Part shown: piece after piece, positions 1-8,851 of the stretch
Layout: the number at the start of each line of letters is the position of its first letter
How positions within the stretch are numbered: the stretch's first letter is position 1
From: Pseudacidovorax sp. RU35E
GTDB taxonomy: Bacteria; Pseudomonadota; Gammaproteobacteria; Burkholderiales; Burkholderiaceae_C
Assembly: GCF_900156165.1 (NCBI RefSeq)
Contig: NZ_FTMY01000001.1
Span: 496,001-560,000 of the forward strand
Direction of reading: 5' to 3'
Length of the DNA: 64,000 bases
Program-made: the position numbers and the translations under genes
The notes under the pieces: model-generated
What the model was told of the DNA's origin: nothing
The model's database searches: none
Seen by the model: only the letters and a program-made list of their open reading frames with translations

Positions 1-1091
1 GGTGTGAGCACAGTGACCTGCTGCGCCTGTGCGCGAGCCTTGAGGAGGCTGCGCCAGGCATCCTCCCGCGCGATGGCATTGAGGCCGTCTGCGTCAAGCA
101 CCAGCGATCGCGCGCGGGCCAGCACCTCGGGCAGCATGCCTTCCACCGCGGTGCCGCCCCCACAACCGCAGACCACGGCCATGCGCTCGAGCGCCAGTGA
201 CTGCGGCGCACGCCGCATGAGCGCGTGGTCGGCGGCAGGCGAGGGTGCGTCGTTGTCGAGGAGGCCCACGAACACACGGCCTGCGCCGGCGTGCAACGCT
301 GCAGTCGCTGCGAGCCAGCCCGCCCCTGTCATCCCGGGAGCGCCGCCGATGACCGCGACGTCACCGAAGCTGCCCTTGTGACTGTCGTGCGCACGAAGGG
401 CGGGAGTGGGGCGGCCGGGCAGTCGCGCGTCGGGTGGGGTGCCGGTCCTGTCGGCGCCTAGATCGTCGAACCATACGGTCCCGGCCAGATCGCGGCCATG
501 GGCGGTGAAAAGACCCGGTTTGACGGTGAGCAGGCTGAGGCAGTGGCGCTGGGTTCGGCCCGCATTCCCCAGGTCGATGGCGGATCGCCCGGTGTCCGCG
601 TTCAGGCCGCTGGGCAGGTCGATCGCCAGGACGGGTGCGCCGCTCGCGTGCATGCAGCGCAGGTGGTCGAGCATTCGGCCCTCGGGTGCGCGCGAGGCGC
701 CTAGGCCGAGCAGGGCGTCGACGGCCAGGTCGAAATGGCGGGGCGCTTCGGCGGCGATGGAAATGCCGGCGGCCTGCAGGCGCCCCAAGGCGTCGCGCGC
801 GTCGGCGGGCAGCCTGGCGGCGTCGCCTTCGAAAGTGACGACGATGGGCCGCCCGCCACGGGCAAGTTCAAGGGCCGCTTCGAAACCATCCCCGCCGTTG
901 TTCCCCGGTCCACAGGCGATCCAGATACAGTGTGAATGCGGTGCCAGTGCCATGGCCAGGCGCGCCGTGGCCACACCTGCCCTTCGCATGAGCGTGTGGG
1001 CGGGCAGGCTCGCCGCCGCCGCATGTTCGATGTGGCGCGAGGCGTCGATGCCGTGCAGCAGGTGGGGCAGGGTGAGGTCCAGGCGGTGCAT
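1..1091 (-). CDS. nnr: Bifunctional NAD(P)H-hydrate epimerase / ADP-dependent dehydratase (YjeF/Nnr family), 3'-truncated by the window edge
   Basis: Repairs hydrated NAD(P)H: the N-terminal domain epimerises R-NADHX and the C-terminal domain dehydrates S-NADHX in the cytosol. Reading the minus strand from ATG 1091 gives an open frame to base 1. Near residue 60 it carries the phosphate-binding CGPGNNGGDGFE motif of the YjeF N-terminal domain. Further down it reads LDADGLNAIARE, a ribokinase-like dehydratase motif, so both domains are present as in E. coli YjeF. The stop codon lies left of base 1. It starts 28 bases after the dadA stop and is probably co-transcribed with it. The plus-strand frames over this stretch are antisense shadows. 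Confidence 0.88.
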   Translation of the reverse strand, partial: MHRLDLTLPHLLHGIDASRHIEHAAAASLPAHTLMRRAGVATARLAMALAPHSHCIWIACGPGNNGGDGFEAALELARGGRPIVVTFEGDAARLPADARDALGRLQAAGISIAAEAPRHFDLAVDALLGLGASRAPEGRMLDHLRCMHASGAPVLAIDLPSGLNADTGRSAIDLGNAGRTQRHCLSLLTVKPGLFTAHGRDLAGTVWFDDLGADRTGTPPDARLPGRPTPALRAHDSHKGSFGDVAVIGGAPGMTGAGWLAATAALHAGAGRVFVGLLDNDAPSPAADHALMRRAPQSLALERMAVVCGCGGGTAVEGMLPEVLARARSLVLDADGLNAIAREDAWRSLLKARAQAQQVTVLT

Positions 1092-1119
1092 GGGGCGAGC
1101 ATGCCTGAACGCTGGCGGC

Positions 1120-2376
1120 TTAGCGACGCAGAAGGCGCTCGATGCCGAGCCCGTCGATGTCCACCTCGGGCTCGCGGTGGGCGATCAGGTCCGCAAGCAC
1201 GCGTGCGCTGCCGCAGGACAGCGCCCAGCCGCTGGAGCCATGGCCCAGATTCAGCCACACGCCCGGCACGCCGCTCGGGCCGATGAGCGGCGGCCCGTCC
1301 GGCAGCATGGGACGCGCGCCCTTCCATTGCTGCATGCCCATGCTCAGGTTGACACTGCCGGGGAACCAGTCCTGCAGTACCTTGTACAGCGTGGGCAAGG
1401 CGTCGGGATGGATGCGACCGGGATGGCCGCCCAGTTCCGCACCGCCAGCCACGCGCACCCGCTGACCATGGCGCGAGATCGCCACCTTGAAACGTTCGTC
1501 CATCACCGCGCTGCGCGGCGCATTCAACGGCTCGCGGATCGACGCGCTGATCGAATGCCCATAGACCGGCGCAAGAGGGATGTGCAACCCGAGTGGCGCC
1601 AGCAACGGGACGGCACCCAGGCCGGCGCAGACGACGACCGCGTCGAAAGCCGCGGACTCCGAGCCGGCAGCGAGGCTCAGGGCGCGCGGCTGCGCGGCGG
1701 ACAGCGGCGCGATGTCGCAGCCGAAATAGAACTGCGCGCCCAACGCTTCGGCCTCGCGCTTGAGCAGCAGGGCGAACTGACGGCAGTTCCCCACTTCGTC
1801 CTGGGGAAGATGGATGGCGCCGGCCAATGCCGTGCCTTCGGCAAGTCCCGGCTCGATCGCGCGCGCGGTGTCGGCATCGACCAATTCGAAGGGCGCGCCA
1901 ACCTCACGCAGCAGATCCAGGCCGGGCCGCACCAGCTTCTGCTCGCGGGCGCCCCGCAGCAGGACGAGACAGCCATCGCTGCGCTCGTAGGCCAGCTCGC
2001 GGTCCTCGACGATGCCGCGCAGCCGGTGCTGGCTGTAGAAGGCGAGCCGCTGCATGCGGCCGCGGTTGGCAAGGTAGGTTTCAAGGCGGCACGCCTTCTG
2101 CCAGGCCCGGATGAAAGCCATGTCGCTGCGGTGCAGCGGCCAGCGCAGTTTGACGGCGCCATGCGCCGACAACAGCGAGCGCAGCACCTTCGTCCGCATG
2201 CCCGGCGCAGCCCAGGGCGTCACATAGCCGGGGGCGATGACGCCGCCATTCGCGAAGCTCGACTCCTCCGCGGCGGCCTGGCGGCGTTCGAAGACGGCGA
2301 CTTCGTGGCCGTCGCAGGCGAGTTCCCAGGCAGTGGTGACGCCGATGATGCCGGCGCCCACGATGGCGATTTTCAT
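1120..2376 (-). CDS. dadA: D-amino acid dehydrogenase small subunit (FAD-dependent)
   Basis: Oxidises D-amino acids such as D-alanine to 2-oxo acids and passes electrons to the respiratory chain at the inner membrane. The 418-residue protein matches the usual DadA length. It begins with a Rossmann GAGIIG dinucleotide-binding motif at residues 7-12 and ends with the family block GMQQWKGARPMLPDG followed by NLGHGSSGWALSCGSA, which closes the FAD site. A TTGACA lies about 72 bases upstream on the minus strand (2448-2453) but the only TATGCT-like box is 14 bases away, so a standard promoter is not convincing. It leads the pair dadA-nnr and is divergent from rpsB. Confidence 0.92.
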   Translation of the reverse strand: MKIAIVGAGIIGVTTAWELACDGHEVAVFERRQAAAEESSFANGGVIAPGYVTPWAAPGMRTKVLRSLLSAHGAVKLRWPLHRSDMAFIRAWQKACRLETYLANRGRMQRLAFYSQHRLRGIVEDRELAYERSDGCLVLLRGAREQKLVRPGLDLLREVGAPFELVDADTARAIEPGLAEGTALAGAIHLPQDEVGNCRQFALLLKREAEALGAQFYFGCDIAPLSAAQPRALSLAAGSESAAFDAVVVCAGLGAVPLLAPLGLHIPLAPVYGHSISASIREPLNAPRSAVMDERFKVAISRHGQRVRVAGGAELGGHPGRIHPDALPTLYKVLQDWFPGSVNLSMGMQQWKGARPMLPDGPPLIGPSGVPGVWLNLGHGSSGWALSCGSARVLADLIAHREPEVDIDGLGIERLLRR

Positions 2377-2570
2377 TGGAGGCAGAGGAAGGCAGAGACG
2401 CGCCCGCGCAGGGAAGGCGATGCGCCGAGCATAGTTCAGGCAACGTTTGTCAACGGTGATTGGCGGACGGCGGAGCGGCGCGATTCGGCCAAGGTGTGGC
2501 TGTTCCGGGGAGGGCGCCGTTCCTCGGGTGACTCTCCCGGCCCAGAGGTCGCCCCGCGGGGCGACGCACG
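2377..2570. other. Intergenic region between dadA and the rpsB promoter
   Basis: No gene is supported here. Frames that cross it on both strands are low-complexity shadows without ribosome binding sites. It must hold the dadA promoter (minus strand). A hyphenated AACGTTTGTCAACG element at 2442-2455 is the only obvious local symmetry and could be an operator; this is inference. Confidence 0.5.
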
Positions 2571-2599
2571 TTCAGGATGAGTAGCGGCCGTGATACACT
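2571..2599 (+). promoter_or_regulatory. Likely sigma70 promoter of rpsB-tsf
   Basis: An extended -10 element, TG-A-TACACT, has its TACACT at 2594-2599. A weak -35 TTCAGG lies at 2571-2576, 17 bases upstream. Transcription would begin near 2606, giving a leader of about 180 bases before the rpsB ATG. Confidence 0.6.
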
Positions 2600-2605
2600 C
2601 CCGCG

Positions 2606-2784
2606 GTTTCGTCGGTCCTGGTTGCAATTTCTGCAGACCGGACGGGGTCCCGGCAGCGTCCTGCTGCGGTACCCACCGGCGGAATTCATCCGCGAACCAG
2701 CCCATTCAAGGTGTTCGCCACCAGGCCTTGCTGCCCGGGGCGATATGCGGGCTGGATTCAAGACCCAACCTTTGGAGAACTGCA
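2606..2784 (+). promoter_or_regulatory. Long 5' leader of rpsB, candidate ribosomal-protein leader
   Basis: About 180 bases separate the inferred start from ATG 2785, with no gene inside. A stable imperfect hairpin with arms at 2646-2657 and 2663-2673 and loop GTCCT sits in its first third. In E. coli the rpsB leader mediates autoregulation by S2. Whether this one does the same is inference from position and length only. Confidence 0.45.
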
Positions 2785-3546
2785 ATGTCCACCACCATGC
2801 GTGAGATGCTGGAAGCCGGCGTCCACTTCGGCCACCAGACCCGTTTCTGGAACCCCAAGATGGCTCCGTTCATCTTCGGCCACCGCAACAAGATCCACAT
2901 CATCAACCTGGAAAAGTCGCTGCCGATGTTCCAGGACGCGCAGAAGTACGCCAAGCAGCTGGCTGCCAACCGCGGCACCATCCTGTTTGTCGGCACCAAG
3001 CGCCAAGCCCGTGAAATCGTCTCCGACGAAGCTCGCCGTGCCGGCATGCCTTTCGTCGAGACCCGTTGGCTCGGCGGCATGCTGACCAACTTCAAGACGG
3101 TCAAGACCTCCATCAAGCGCCTCAAGGACATGAAGGCCCAGCAGGAAACTGGCCTCGAGGGCATGTCGAAGAAGGAGCAGCTGACCTTCACCCGCGAGAT
3201 CGAGAAGCTCGAGAAGGACATCGGCGGCATCCAGGACATGAACGCCCTGCCGGACGCCATCTTCGTGATCGACGTGGGCTTCCACAAGATCGCCGTGTCC
3301 GAAGCCCGCAAGCTGGGCATTCCGCTGATCGGCGTGGTCGACTCGAACCACTCGCCTGAGGGCATCGACTACGTGATCCCCGGCAACGACGATTCCTCCA
3401 AAGCGGTCGCCCTCTACGCCCGTGGTATCGCCGACGCTGTCATCGAAGGCCGTAACAACGCCGTCAATGACGTGGTCAAGGCCATCGCCGAAGGCGAAGG
3501 CGACGAATACGTCGAAGTCGAAGACAACGCTTCCGCCTCGGCCTGA
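2785..3546 (+). CDS. rpsB: 30S ribosomal protein S2
   Basis: Structural protein of the small ribosomal subunit, placed on the head/body junction where it helps S1 bind. The start ATG 2785 is preceded by TTTGGAGAAC, a clear Shine-Dalgarno; an upstream in-frame extension to 2590 reads through the promoter and is rejected. The 253-residue product begins [20 protein letters not shown] and contains the S2 signature blocks [17 protein letters not shown] and the family-typical [18 protein letters not shown]. An acidic tail ends in ASASA. It is first gene of rpsB-tsf, with an attenuator-like terminator between the two. Confidence 0.98.
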   Translation: MSTTMREMLEAGVHFGHQTRFWNPKMAPFIFGHRNKIHIINLEKSLPMFQDAQKYAKQLAANRGTILFVGTKRQAREIVSDEARRAGMPFVETRWLGGMLTNFKTVKTSIKRLKDMKAQQETGLEGMSKKEQLTFTREIEKLEKDIGGIQDMNALPDAIFVIDVGFHKIAVSEARKLGIPLIGVVDSNHSPEGIDYVIPGNDDSSKAVALYARGIADAVIEGRNNAVNDVVKAIAEGEGDEYVEVEDNASASA

Positions 3547-3565
3547 TTTCCAAGGCGGTCCGGAG

Positions 3566-3588
3566 AAGGGGCTTCGTGGCCCCTTTTT
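3566..3588 (+). terminator. Intrinsic terminator / attenuator between rpsB and tsf
   Basis: AAGGGGC (3566-3572) pairs with GCCCCTT (3579-3585) around a six-base loop and runs into five T residues (3584-3588). It probably allows partial read-through, lowering tsf relative to rpsB. Confidence 0.75.
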
Positions 3589-3627
3589 CGTTCCTCTGGC
3601 TACTAAAACGATCTACGGAGTTAAGAC

Positions 3628-4551
3628 ATGGCAGCAATTACCGCAAGCATGGTCGCCGAGCTGCGCGCCAAGACCGATGCCCCCATGATGGAGTGCAAGA
3701 AGGCCCTGACCGAGGCTGAAGGCAACATGGAAAAGGCCGAAGAGCTGCTGCGCGTCAAGCTGGGCAGCAAGGCCGGCAAGGCCGCCGCCCGCATCACCGC
3801 AGAAGGCGTGGTCGCCGCCAGCATCGAAGGTACCGTCGGTGCCCTGATCGAAGTCAACAGCGAAACCGACTTCGTGAGCAAGAACGACAGCTTCATCGCC
3901 ATGGCCCAGGCCGCGGCGCAGCTGGTCGCCAAGCACAACCCGGCCGACGTGGCCGCGCTGGGCGCCCTGGAATATAGCCAGGACGGCTTCGGCCCCACGC
4001 TGGAAGACGTGCGCAAGGGCCTGATCGGCAAGATCGGCGAAAACATGTCGATCCGCCGCTTCAAGCGCTTCGACACTGGCGCCAAGCTGGCCTCCTACCT
4101 GCACGGCACCCGCATCGGCGTGGTCGTCGAGTACGAAGGCGACGACACGGCCGCCAAGGACGTGGCGATGCACGTGGCTGCCATGAAGCCCGTGGCCCTG
4201 TCGTCCAACGACGTGCCCGCCGAGCTGATCGAGAAGGAACGCGCCGTGGCCGCCGGCAAGGCCGAGGAGGACCGCAAGGCCGCGGAAGCCGCCGGCAAGA
4301 AGCCCCAGCCCGAAGACATCGTGGCCAAGCGCATCGAAGGCGGCGTGCAGAAGTACCTCAAGGAGGTCTCGCTGTTCAATCAGGCCTTCGTGAAGAACGA
4401 CAAGCAGACCGTCGAGCAGATGCTCAAGGAAAAGGCCACGACCGTGAAGGGCTTCACCCTGTACGTCGTGGGCGAAGGCATCGAGAAGAAGGTCGACGAC
4501 TTCGCGGCCGAGGTTGCTGCGCAGGTGGCGGCCGCCAAGGCCGGCGCCTGA
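3628..4551 (+). CDS. tsf: Elongation factor Ts
   Basis: Nucleotide exchange factor that regenerates EF-Tu-GTP during translation. The 307-residue protein has the N-terminal UBA-like segment ([20 protein letters not shown]) and the exchange-active core with the hallmark [13 protein letters not shown] near residue 75. The C-terminal part contains the dimerisation and coiled-coil region. ATG 3628 follows ACGGAGTTAAGAC, a good ribosome binding site. It is co-transcribed with rpsB through a weak terminator and is closed by a strong terminator at 4562-4604. Confidence 0.98.
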   Translation: MAAITASMVAELRAKTDAPMMECKKALTEAEGNMEKAEELLRVKLGSKAGKAAARITAEGVVAASIEGTVGALIEVNSETDFVSKNDSFIAMAQAAAQLVAKHNPADVAALGALEYSQDGFGPTLEDVRKGLIGKIGENMSIRRFKRFDTGAKLASYLHGTRIGVVVEYEGDDTAAKDVAMHVAAMKPVALSSNDVPAELIEKERAVAAGKAEEDRKAAEAAGKKPQPEDIVAKRIEGGVQKYLKEVSLFNQAFVKNDKQTVEQMLKEKATTVKGFTLYVVGEGIEKKVDDFAAEVAAQVAAAKAGA

Positions 4552-4561
4552 ACCTCCGCGC

Positions 4562-4604
4562 AAGCGGTGGCGTGCCCTGTAACGGGGCGTGCCACCGCTT
4601 TTTT
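4562..4604 (+). terminator. Strong intrinsic terminator after tsf
   Basis: AAGCGGTGGC (4562-4571) pairs with GCCACCGCTT (4591-4600), with an additional inner GCCC/GGGC stem (4574-4577 with 4585-4588). Six T residues follow (4599-4604). It separates rpsB-tsf from pyrH. Confidence 0.9.
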
Positions 4605-4659
4605 CTTGCGCCCCACCACGTACACTTCCTCCCGCCTTAACTTTCTGTAGCCATTGCCT

Positions 4660-5382
4660 ATGCACGACGCCGCCCCTGCCCATAAGCGCATTCTTCTCAA
4701 GCTGTCGGGTGAGGCGCTCATGGGCGACGACGCCTTCGGCATCAACCGCGCGACCATCGTGCGCATGGTCGAGGAAGTGGCGGAAGTGGTGCGTCTGGGC
4801 GTCGAGGTAGCGGTCGTCATCGGCGGGGGCAATATCTTCCGCGGCGTCGCGGGCGGTGCCGTGGGCATGGACCGTGCGACGGCCGACTACATGGGCATGC
4901 TGGCCACGGTGATGAACTCGCTGGCCCTGGCCGACGCCATGAACAAGCAGGGCCTGACCGCCCGGGTGATGTCGGCGATCGCCATCGATCAGGTGGTGGA
5001 GCCCTACGTGCGGCCCAAGGCGCTGCAGTATCTCGAAGAGGGCAAGGTGGTGGTGTTCGCTGCCGGCACGGGCAACCCTTTCTTCACCACCGACACGGCT
5101 GCTGCCTTGCGCGGGGCCGAGGTTGGGGCTGCCTTGGTGCTCAAGGCCACGAAGGTCGACGGCGTCTACAGCGCCGACCCCAAGAAAGACCCGTCGGCGA
5201 CGCGCTATTCCTCGCTTTCCTTCGACGAGGCGATCTCCCAGAACCTCGGCATCATGGACGCGACTGCCTTCGCGCTGTGCCGGGACCAGAAACTGCCCAT
5301 CAAGGTGTTCTCCATCTTCAAGCCCGGCGCGCTCAAGCGCGTGGTGCTGGGTGAAGACGAGGGCACGCTGGTGCACGTCTGA
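4660..5382 (+). CDS. pyrH: Uridylate kinase (UMP kinase)
   Basis: Phosphorylates UMP to UDP, the committed step in pyrimidine nucleotide supply; bacterial PyrH is a hexamer of the amino-acid-kinase fold. The product (240 residues from ATG 4660) starts with the family block [16 protein letters not shown], then IGGGNIFRG, and carries [16 protein letters not shown] for the acceptor site. A TTG at 4654 is also in frame, but ATG 4660 is the normal family start. It begins 55 bases after the tsf terminator and is followed 17 bases later by frr. Confidence 0.96.
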   Translation: MHDAAPAHKRILLKLSGEALMGDDAFGINRATIVRMVEEVAEVVRLGVEVAVVIGGGNIFRGVAGGAVGMDRATADYMGMLATVMNSLALADAMNKQGLTARVMSAIAIDQVVEPYVRPKALQYLEEGKVVVFAAGTGNPFFTTDTAAALRGAEVGAALVLKATKVDGVYSADPKKDPSATRYSSLSFDEAISQNLGIMDATAFALCRDQKLPIKVFSIFKPGALKRVVLGEDEGTLVHV

Positions 5383-5399
5383 GAACAAGAGAAGACATC

Positions 5400-5960
5400 A
5401 TGACCATTGCCGACATTCGTAGCGCGACCGAAGCCAAGATGAAGCAGACGTTGACGGCGCTGCAGGGCCATCTGGCCAAGATCCGCACCGGCCGCGCCAA
5501 CCCCGCGCTGCTGGACAGCATCCATGTGGACTACTACGGCTCGCCGGTGCCGCTGTCGCAGGTGGCCAACGTGTCGCTGCTCGACGCGCGCACGATCAGC
5601 GTCCAACCCTGGGAGAAGGGCATGGGTGCCAAGATCGAGAAGGCCATCCGCGAAAGCGACCTGGGCCTGAACCCGGCCAGCATGGGCGAACTGATCCGCG
5701 TGCCGATGCCGCCGATGAGCGAAGAGCGTCGCAAGGAGATGACCAAGCTGGCGCGCAACGAGGGTGAAAGCGCCAAGGTCGCCACCCGCAACCTGCGCCG
5801 CGATGCCAACGAGGCAGTCAAGAAGCTGGTCAAGGACAAGGCGGCGTCTGAAGACGACCAGAAGCGTGCCGAGGCCGAGATCCAGAGGATGACCGACCGC
5901 TACATCGCGGAGATCGACAAGCTGGTCACGGCCAAGGAAGCCGACATCCTGGCCGTCTGA
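5400..5960 (+). CDS. frr: Ribosome recycling factor
   Basis: Splits the post-termination ribosome together with EF-G. Length is 186 residues, the standard size. The sequence has the two-domain RRF pattern: a triple-helix bundle whose first helix includes [17 protein letters not shown], then a beta-rich domain with [15 protein letters not shown] and ISVQPWEK. The closing helices contain [21 protein letters not shown]. It lies 17 bases after pyrH, the common pyrH-frr pairing, and 70 bases before uppS. Confidence 0.98.
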   Translation: MTIADIRSATEAKMKQTLTALQGHLAKIRTGRANPALLDSIHVDYYGSPVPLSQVANVSLLDARTISVQPWEKGMGAKIEKAIRESDLGLNPASMGELIRVPMPPMSEERRKEMTKLARNEGESAKVATRNLRRDANEAVKKLVKDKAASEDDQKRAEAEIQRMTDRYIAEIDKLVTAKEADILAV

Positions 5961-6030
5961 GCCCAGTTCTGTCGCGTCCCCCATTGCCAGTGTCTATTCC
6001 GGAACGCCGGAGCCAGGAGCCGACCCGTCC

Positions 6031-6777
6031 ATGACTGCCCAACGTGTGCCGCGCCATGTCGCCATCGTGATGGACGGCAATGGCCGCTGGGCGACGCGGC
6101 GGTTTCTTCCTCGTGTGGCGGGCCATCGACAAGGTGTCGAATCCCTTCGTCGCTGCGTGCGAGCCTGCGCGGACCGTGGCATCGAGGTGCTGACTGTCTT
6201 TGCCTTCTCGTCGGAGAACTGGAACCGTCCCAAGGACGAGGTGTCCGGACTGATGGATCTGCTGCTGCTGGTGCTCCAGCGCGAGGTGCCTCGGCTGGCG
6301 GCGGACGGCGTGCAATTGCATTTCGTGGGCGACCGCACCGCGCTGTCTGCCCGGTTGGTCTCCGGGCTCTCCAAAGCCGAGGCCGACACGGCCAAGAATT
6401 CCCGGCTCGTCCTCAACATCTGCTTCAACTACGGCGGGCGTTGGGATGTGGCCCAGGCGGCGGCGCAGTTGGCAGCGCGTGGCGAGGCCATCACCGAGGA
6501 AAGCCTCAACCGGGCCATGGCTCTTTCCCACAGCCCGGACCCCGACTTGGTGATCCGGACTGGCGGTGAGCAGCGGTTGTCCAACTTCCTTCTGTGGCAG
6601 AGCGCCTATTCCGAGCTCTATTTCACGGACTGCCTCTGGCCTGAATTCGACGAGGCGGCGCTCGACCATGCCATCGAGGCCTTCCAGGGCCGCGAGCGTC
6701 GCTTCGGAAAGACTTCCGAACAACTGGTGCCCGGACTCGGTCCGCAGCACAAGCCGCTGCAAAGCCAGGTCGCCTGA
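6031..6777 (+). CDS. uppS: Isoprenyl transferase (undecaprenyl diphosphate synthase)
   Basis: Condenses isopentenyl units onto farnesyl diphosphate to make the C55 carrier lipid for peptidoglycan and O-antigen. The 248-residue cis-prenyltransferase has the catalytic MDGNGRWA at residues 14-21 (Asp15 binds Mg-diphosphate), then FAFSSENWNRP and the C-terminal IRTGGEQRLSNFLLWQ block. It precedes cdsA by 12 bases, so the two lipid-precursor genes form one operon. Confidence 0.97.
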   Translation: MTAQRVPRHVAIVMDGNGRWATRRFLPRVAGHRQGVESLRRCVRACADRGIEVLTVFAFSSENWNRPKDEVSGLMDLLLLVLQREVPRLAADGVQLHFVGDRTALSARLVSGLSKAEADTAKNSRLVLNICFNYGGRWDVAQAAAQLAARGEAITEESLNRAMALSHSPDPDLVIRTGGEQRLSNFLLWQSAYSELYFTDCLWPEFDEAALDHAIEAFQGRERRFGKTSEQLVPGLGPQHKPLQSQVA

Positions 6778-6789
6778 GCGGCCGTCGTC

Positions 6790-7638
6790 ATGCTGAAGCA
6801 GCGCATCATCACCGCTCTGGTCCTGCTGGCCGTCCTGCTGCCAGCCTTGTTCTATCCCTCGCCCGAACCCTTCGCCCTGGTCATGCTGGTGCTTGTGGCA
6901 GCGGCAGGCTGGGAATGGGGCCGTCTCAACGGATATCGGCAGGGCATCTCGTTGCTGTTTGGTGCCGAGATGGTGCTGCTGTGCGCCCTGTCATGGTGGT
7001 TGGGCCTGCTGTCGCGGCCCCTGCCGCTGCTGTGGTCCGTCGCCGGCGCGGCCTGGGTGCTGGGCGGCGCGGCACTGCTCAAGCTCGCGGTTCCCGGTTG
7101 GCCCCAGATTCCAAAGGCCGTGCGTGTGGTGGGCGGTCTGCTTGCGCTGTGGGCGGCATGGCTGGCGGCGGTGCAGGCACGCATGGTGGGCATCAACTTC
7201 CTGCTGTCGATCCTTGTGCTGGTCTGGGTGGCCGATGTGTTTGCCTATTTCGCGGGCCGGGCCTTCGGCCTGCGGTTCACCCGTCGCAAGCTCGCGCCGA
7301 CCATCAGCCCGGGCAAGAGCTGGGAGGGCGTGTGGGGCGGTGTCGTCGGCGTCATCGTCCTGGCAGTGTGCTGGGTCTGGGCCGATCGGGCGTTTGCCGC
7401 AGGGGTGCCCAGCCTGTACACGCACCTCGCCACGCGCGGCTGGTGGCTGCTGCTGCTGGGCGTGGTGTTCCTTGCTGCGATGAGCGTGGTGGGCGACCTG
7501 GTCGAATCGCTGATCAAGCGCAGTGCTGGCGCCAAGGACAGCAGTAGTCTTCTGCCTGGGCACGGCGGTGTGCTCGACCGGATCGATGCCCTGCTGCCCA
7601 CGCTTCCGCTGGCGATGATGCTGTCGTCCCTGGCCTGA
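6790..7638 (+). CDS. cdsA: Phosphatidate cytidylyltransferase
   Basis: Integral inner-membrane enzyme making CDP-diacylglycerol from phosphatidate and CTP for phospholipid synthesis. The 282-residue protein is strongly hydrophobic with about seven to eight membrane spans. Near the C terminus it has the CDS signature, [18 protein letters not shown] followed by DRIDAL. It sits between uppS and dxr with gaps of 12 and 19 bases. Confidence 0.96.
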   Translation: MLKQRIITALVLLAVLLPALFYPSPEPFALVMLVLVAAAGWEWGRLNGYRQGISLLFGAEMVLLCALSWWLGLLSRPLPLLWSVAGAAWVLGGAALLKLAVPGWPQIPKAVRVVGGLLALWAAWLAAVQARMVGINFLLSILVLVWVADVFAYFAGRAFGLRFTRRKLAPTISPGKSWEGVWGGVVGVIVLAVCWVWADRAFAAGVPSLYTHLATRGWWLLLLGVVFLAAMSVVGDLVESLIKRSAGAKDSSSLLPGHGGVLDRIDALLPTLPLAMMLSSLA

Positions 7639-7657
7639 ACTTCTTCGAGGGATTCCG

Positions 7658-8836
7658 GTGAGACAACGCGTGACCATCCTTGGGGCAACGGGCTCCGTGG
7701 GCACCAGCACGCTGGACGTGATCGCCCGGCATCCTGGGCGCTATGAAGTCTTCGCATTGACGGCGGCCCGGCGCGTCAAAGAACTGGCGTCGCAGTGCCT
7801 GCGCTTCAAACCAAGGTTCGCGGTGATGGGTGACGAGCAGTGCGCGCGGGAACTGGCGTCGCAGCTTGAGGCCGCCCAGTCGACCACCCGTGTGCTGAGC
7901 GGTCCCCGGGCGCTCGAAGAGGTTGCCGCCCACCCTGAAGTCGATGCGGTGATGGCGGCCATCGTGGGCGCGGCAGGCCTACCGTCCTGCCTTGCCGCGG
8001 CCGCGGCGGGCAAGCGTTTGCTGCTCGCCAACAAGGAAGCGTTGGTGGTGGGCGGCTCGCTCTTCATGGAAACGGTGCGCCGTGGCGGTGCGACCCTGCT
8101 GCCCATCGACAGCGAGCACTCGGCCATCTTCCAATGTCTGCCTGAAGACCCGTCCAGTTGGCCGGAGCGGGTCGAGCGACTGATCCTCACGGCCTCCGGA
8201 GGACCGTTCCGCGGGCGCGATCCGGCCACGCTGTCTGACGTGACGCCAGAGCAGGCATGCGCTCATCCCAACTGGGTGATGGGCCGCAAGATCTCGGTGG
8301 ATTCCGCCACCATGATGAACAAGGCGCTCGAAGTGATCGAGGCCCGACACCTGTTCGGCCTGCCGCCTTCACGCATCGAGGTGACGCTCCATCCGCAGAG
8401 CGTCATCCATTCCATGGTCGAGTTCATCGACGGCTCGGTTCTTGCGCAATTGGGCACGCCCGACATGCGGGTGCCGATCGCGTGCGGTCTGGCCTGGCCC
8501 GCGCGCGTGGCGAGCGGTTCGCAGCGGCTCGACTTTCGGCAGATGGCGTCGCTTACCTTCGAAAACGCCGACGAACGGCGTTTCCCTGGATTGAAGCTGG
8601 CCTGGCAGGTGCTCGAAGCCGCCCCCGGCACGCCGGCTGTGCTCAACGCTGCCAACGAGGTGGCGGTGGAAGCCTTCCTGAACGGCCGTCTGCGCTTTGA
8701 CCGCATCCATGCAGTCAACGTCGAAACTTTGGACCGCGTTCGTCCCTCCAAAGCCGACGCCCTGGCCGACCTGCTCGACCTGGACCTTCAAGCGCGCCGC
8801 GCCGCCGAACTGGTCGTCGGCAGGCTGGCCGCCTGA
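7658..8836 (+). CDS. dxr: 1-deoxy-D-xylulose-5-phosphate reductoisomerase
   Basis: First committed enzyme of the MEP isoprenoid pathway: converts DXP to 2-C-methyl-D-erythritol 4-phosphate with NADPH. It starts at GTG 7658 (GATTCCG upstream is only a weak ribosome site). The N-terminal Rossmann motif [15 protein letters not shown] is directly at the start, so no longer start is needed. The active site is visible as [12 protein letters not shown], then [13 protein letters not shown], and [17 protein letters not shown]. Length is 392 residues, typical. Confidence 0.96.
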   Translation: MRQRVTILGATGSVGTSTLDVIARHPGRYEVFALTAARRVKELASQCLRFKPRFAVMGDEQCARELASQLEAAQSTTRVLSGPRALEEVAAHPEVDAVMAAIVGAAGLPSCLAAAAAGKRLLLANKEALVVGGSLFMETVRRGGATLLPIDSEHSAIFQCLPEDPSSWPERVERLILTASGGPFRGRDPATLSDVTPEQACAHPNWVMGRKISVDSATMMNKALEVIEARHLFGLPPSRIEVTLHPQSVIHSMVEFIDGSVLAQLGTPDMRVPIACGLAWPARVASGSQRLDFRQMASLTFENADERRFPGLKLAWQVLEAAPGTPAVLNAANEVAVEAFLNGRLRFDRIHAVNVETLDRVRPSKADALADLLDLDLQARRAAELVVGRLAA

Positions 8837-8851
8837 ACAACCTTATCCATC

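Noticed and set aside
2428-2453. TTGACA and TATGCT as the dadA promoter
   Set aside because: The hexamers are only 14 bases apart on the minus strand, too close for a standard sigma70 promoter.
406-2580. A 724-codon open frame on the plus strand across the left edge genes
   Set aside because: It is antisense to dadA and the NAD(P)H-hydrate repair gene, is Arg/Ala/Gln-rich without any domain, and ends in the rpsB promoter. Typical high-GC shadow.
3613-5388. A 591-codon minus-strand frame over tsf and pyrH
   Set aside because: Antisense to two certain genes; His/Gly/Leu-rich composition is that of the complement of biased codons, with no ribosome site or domain.
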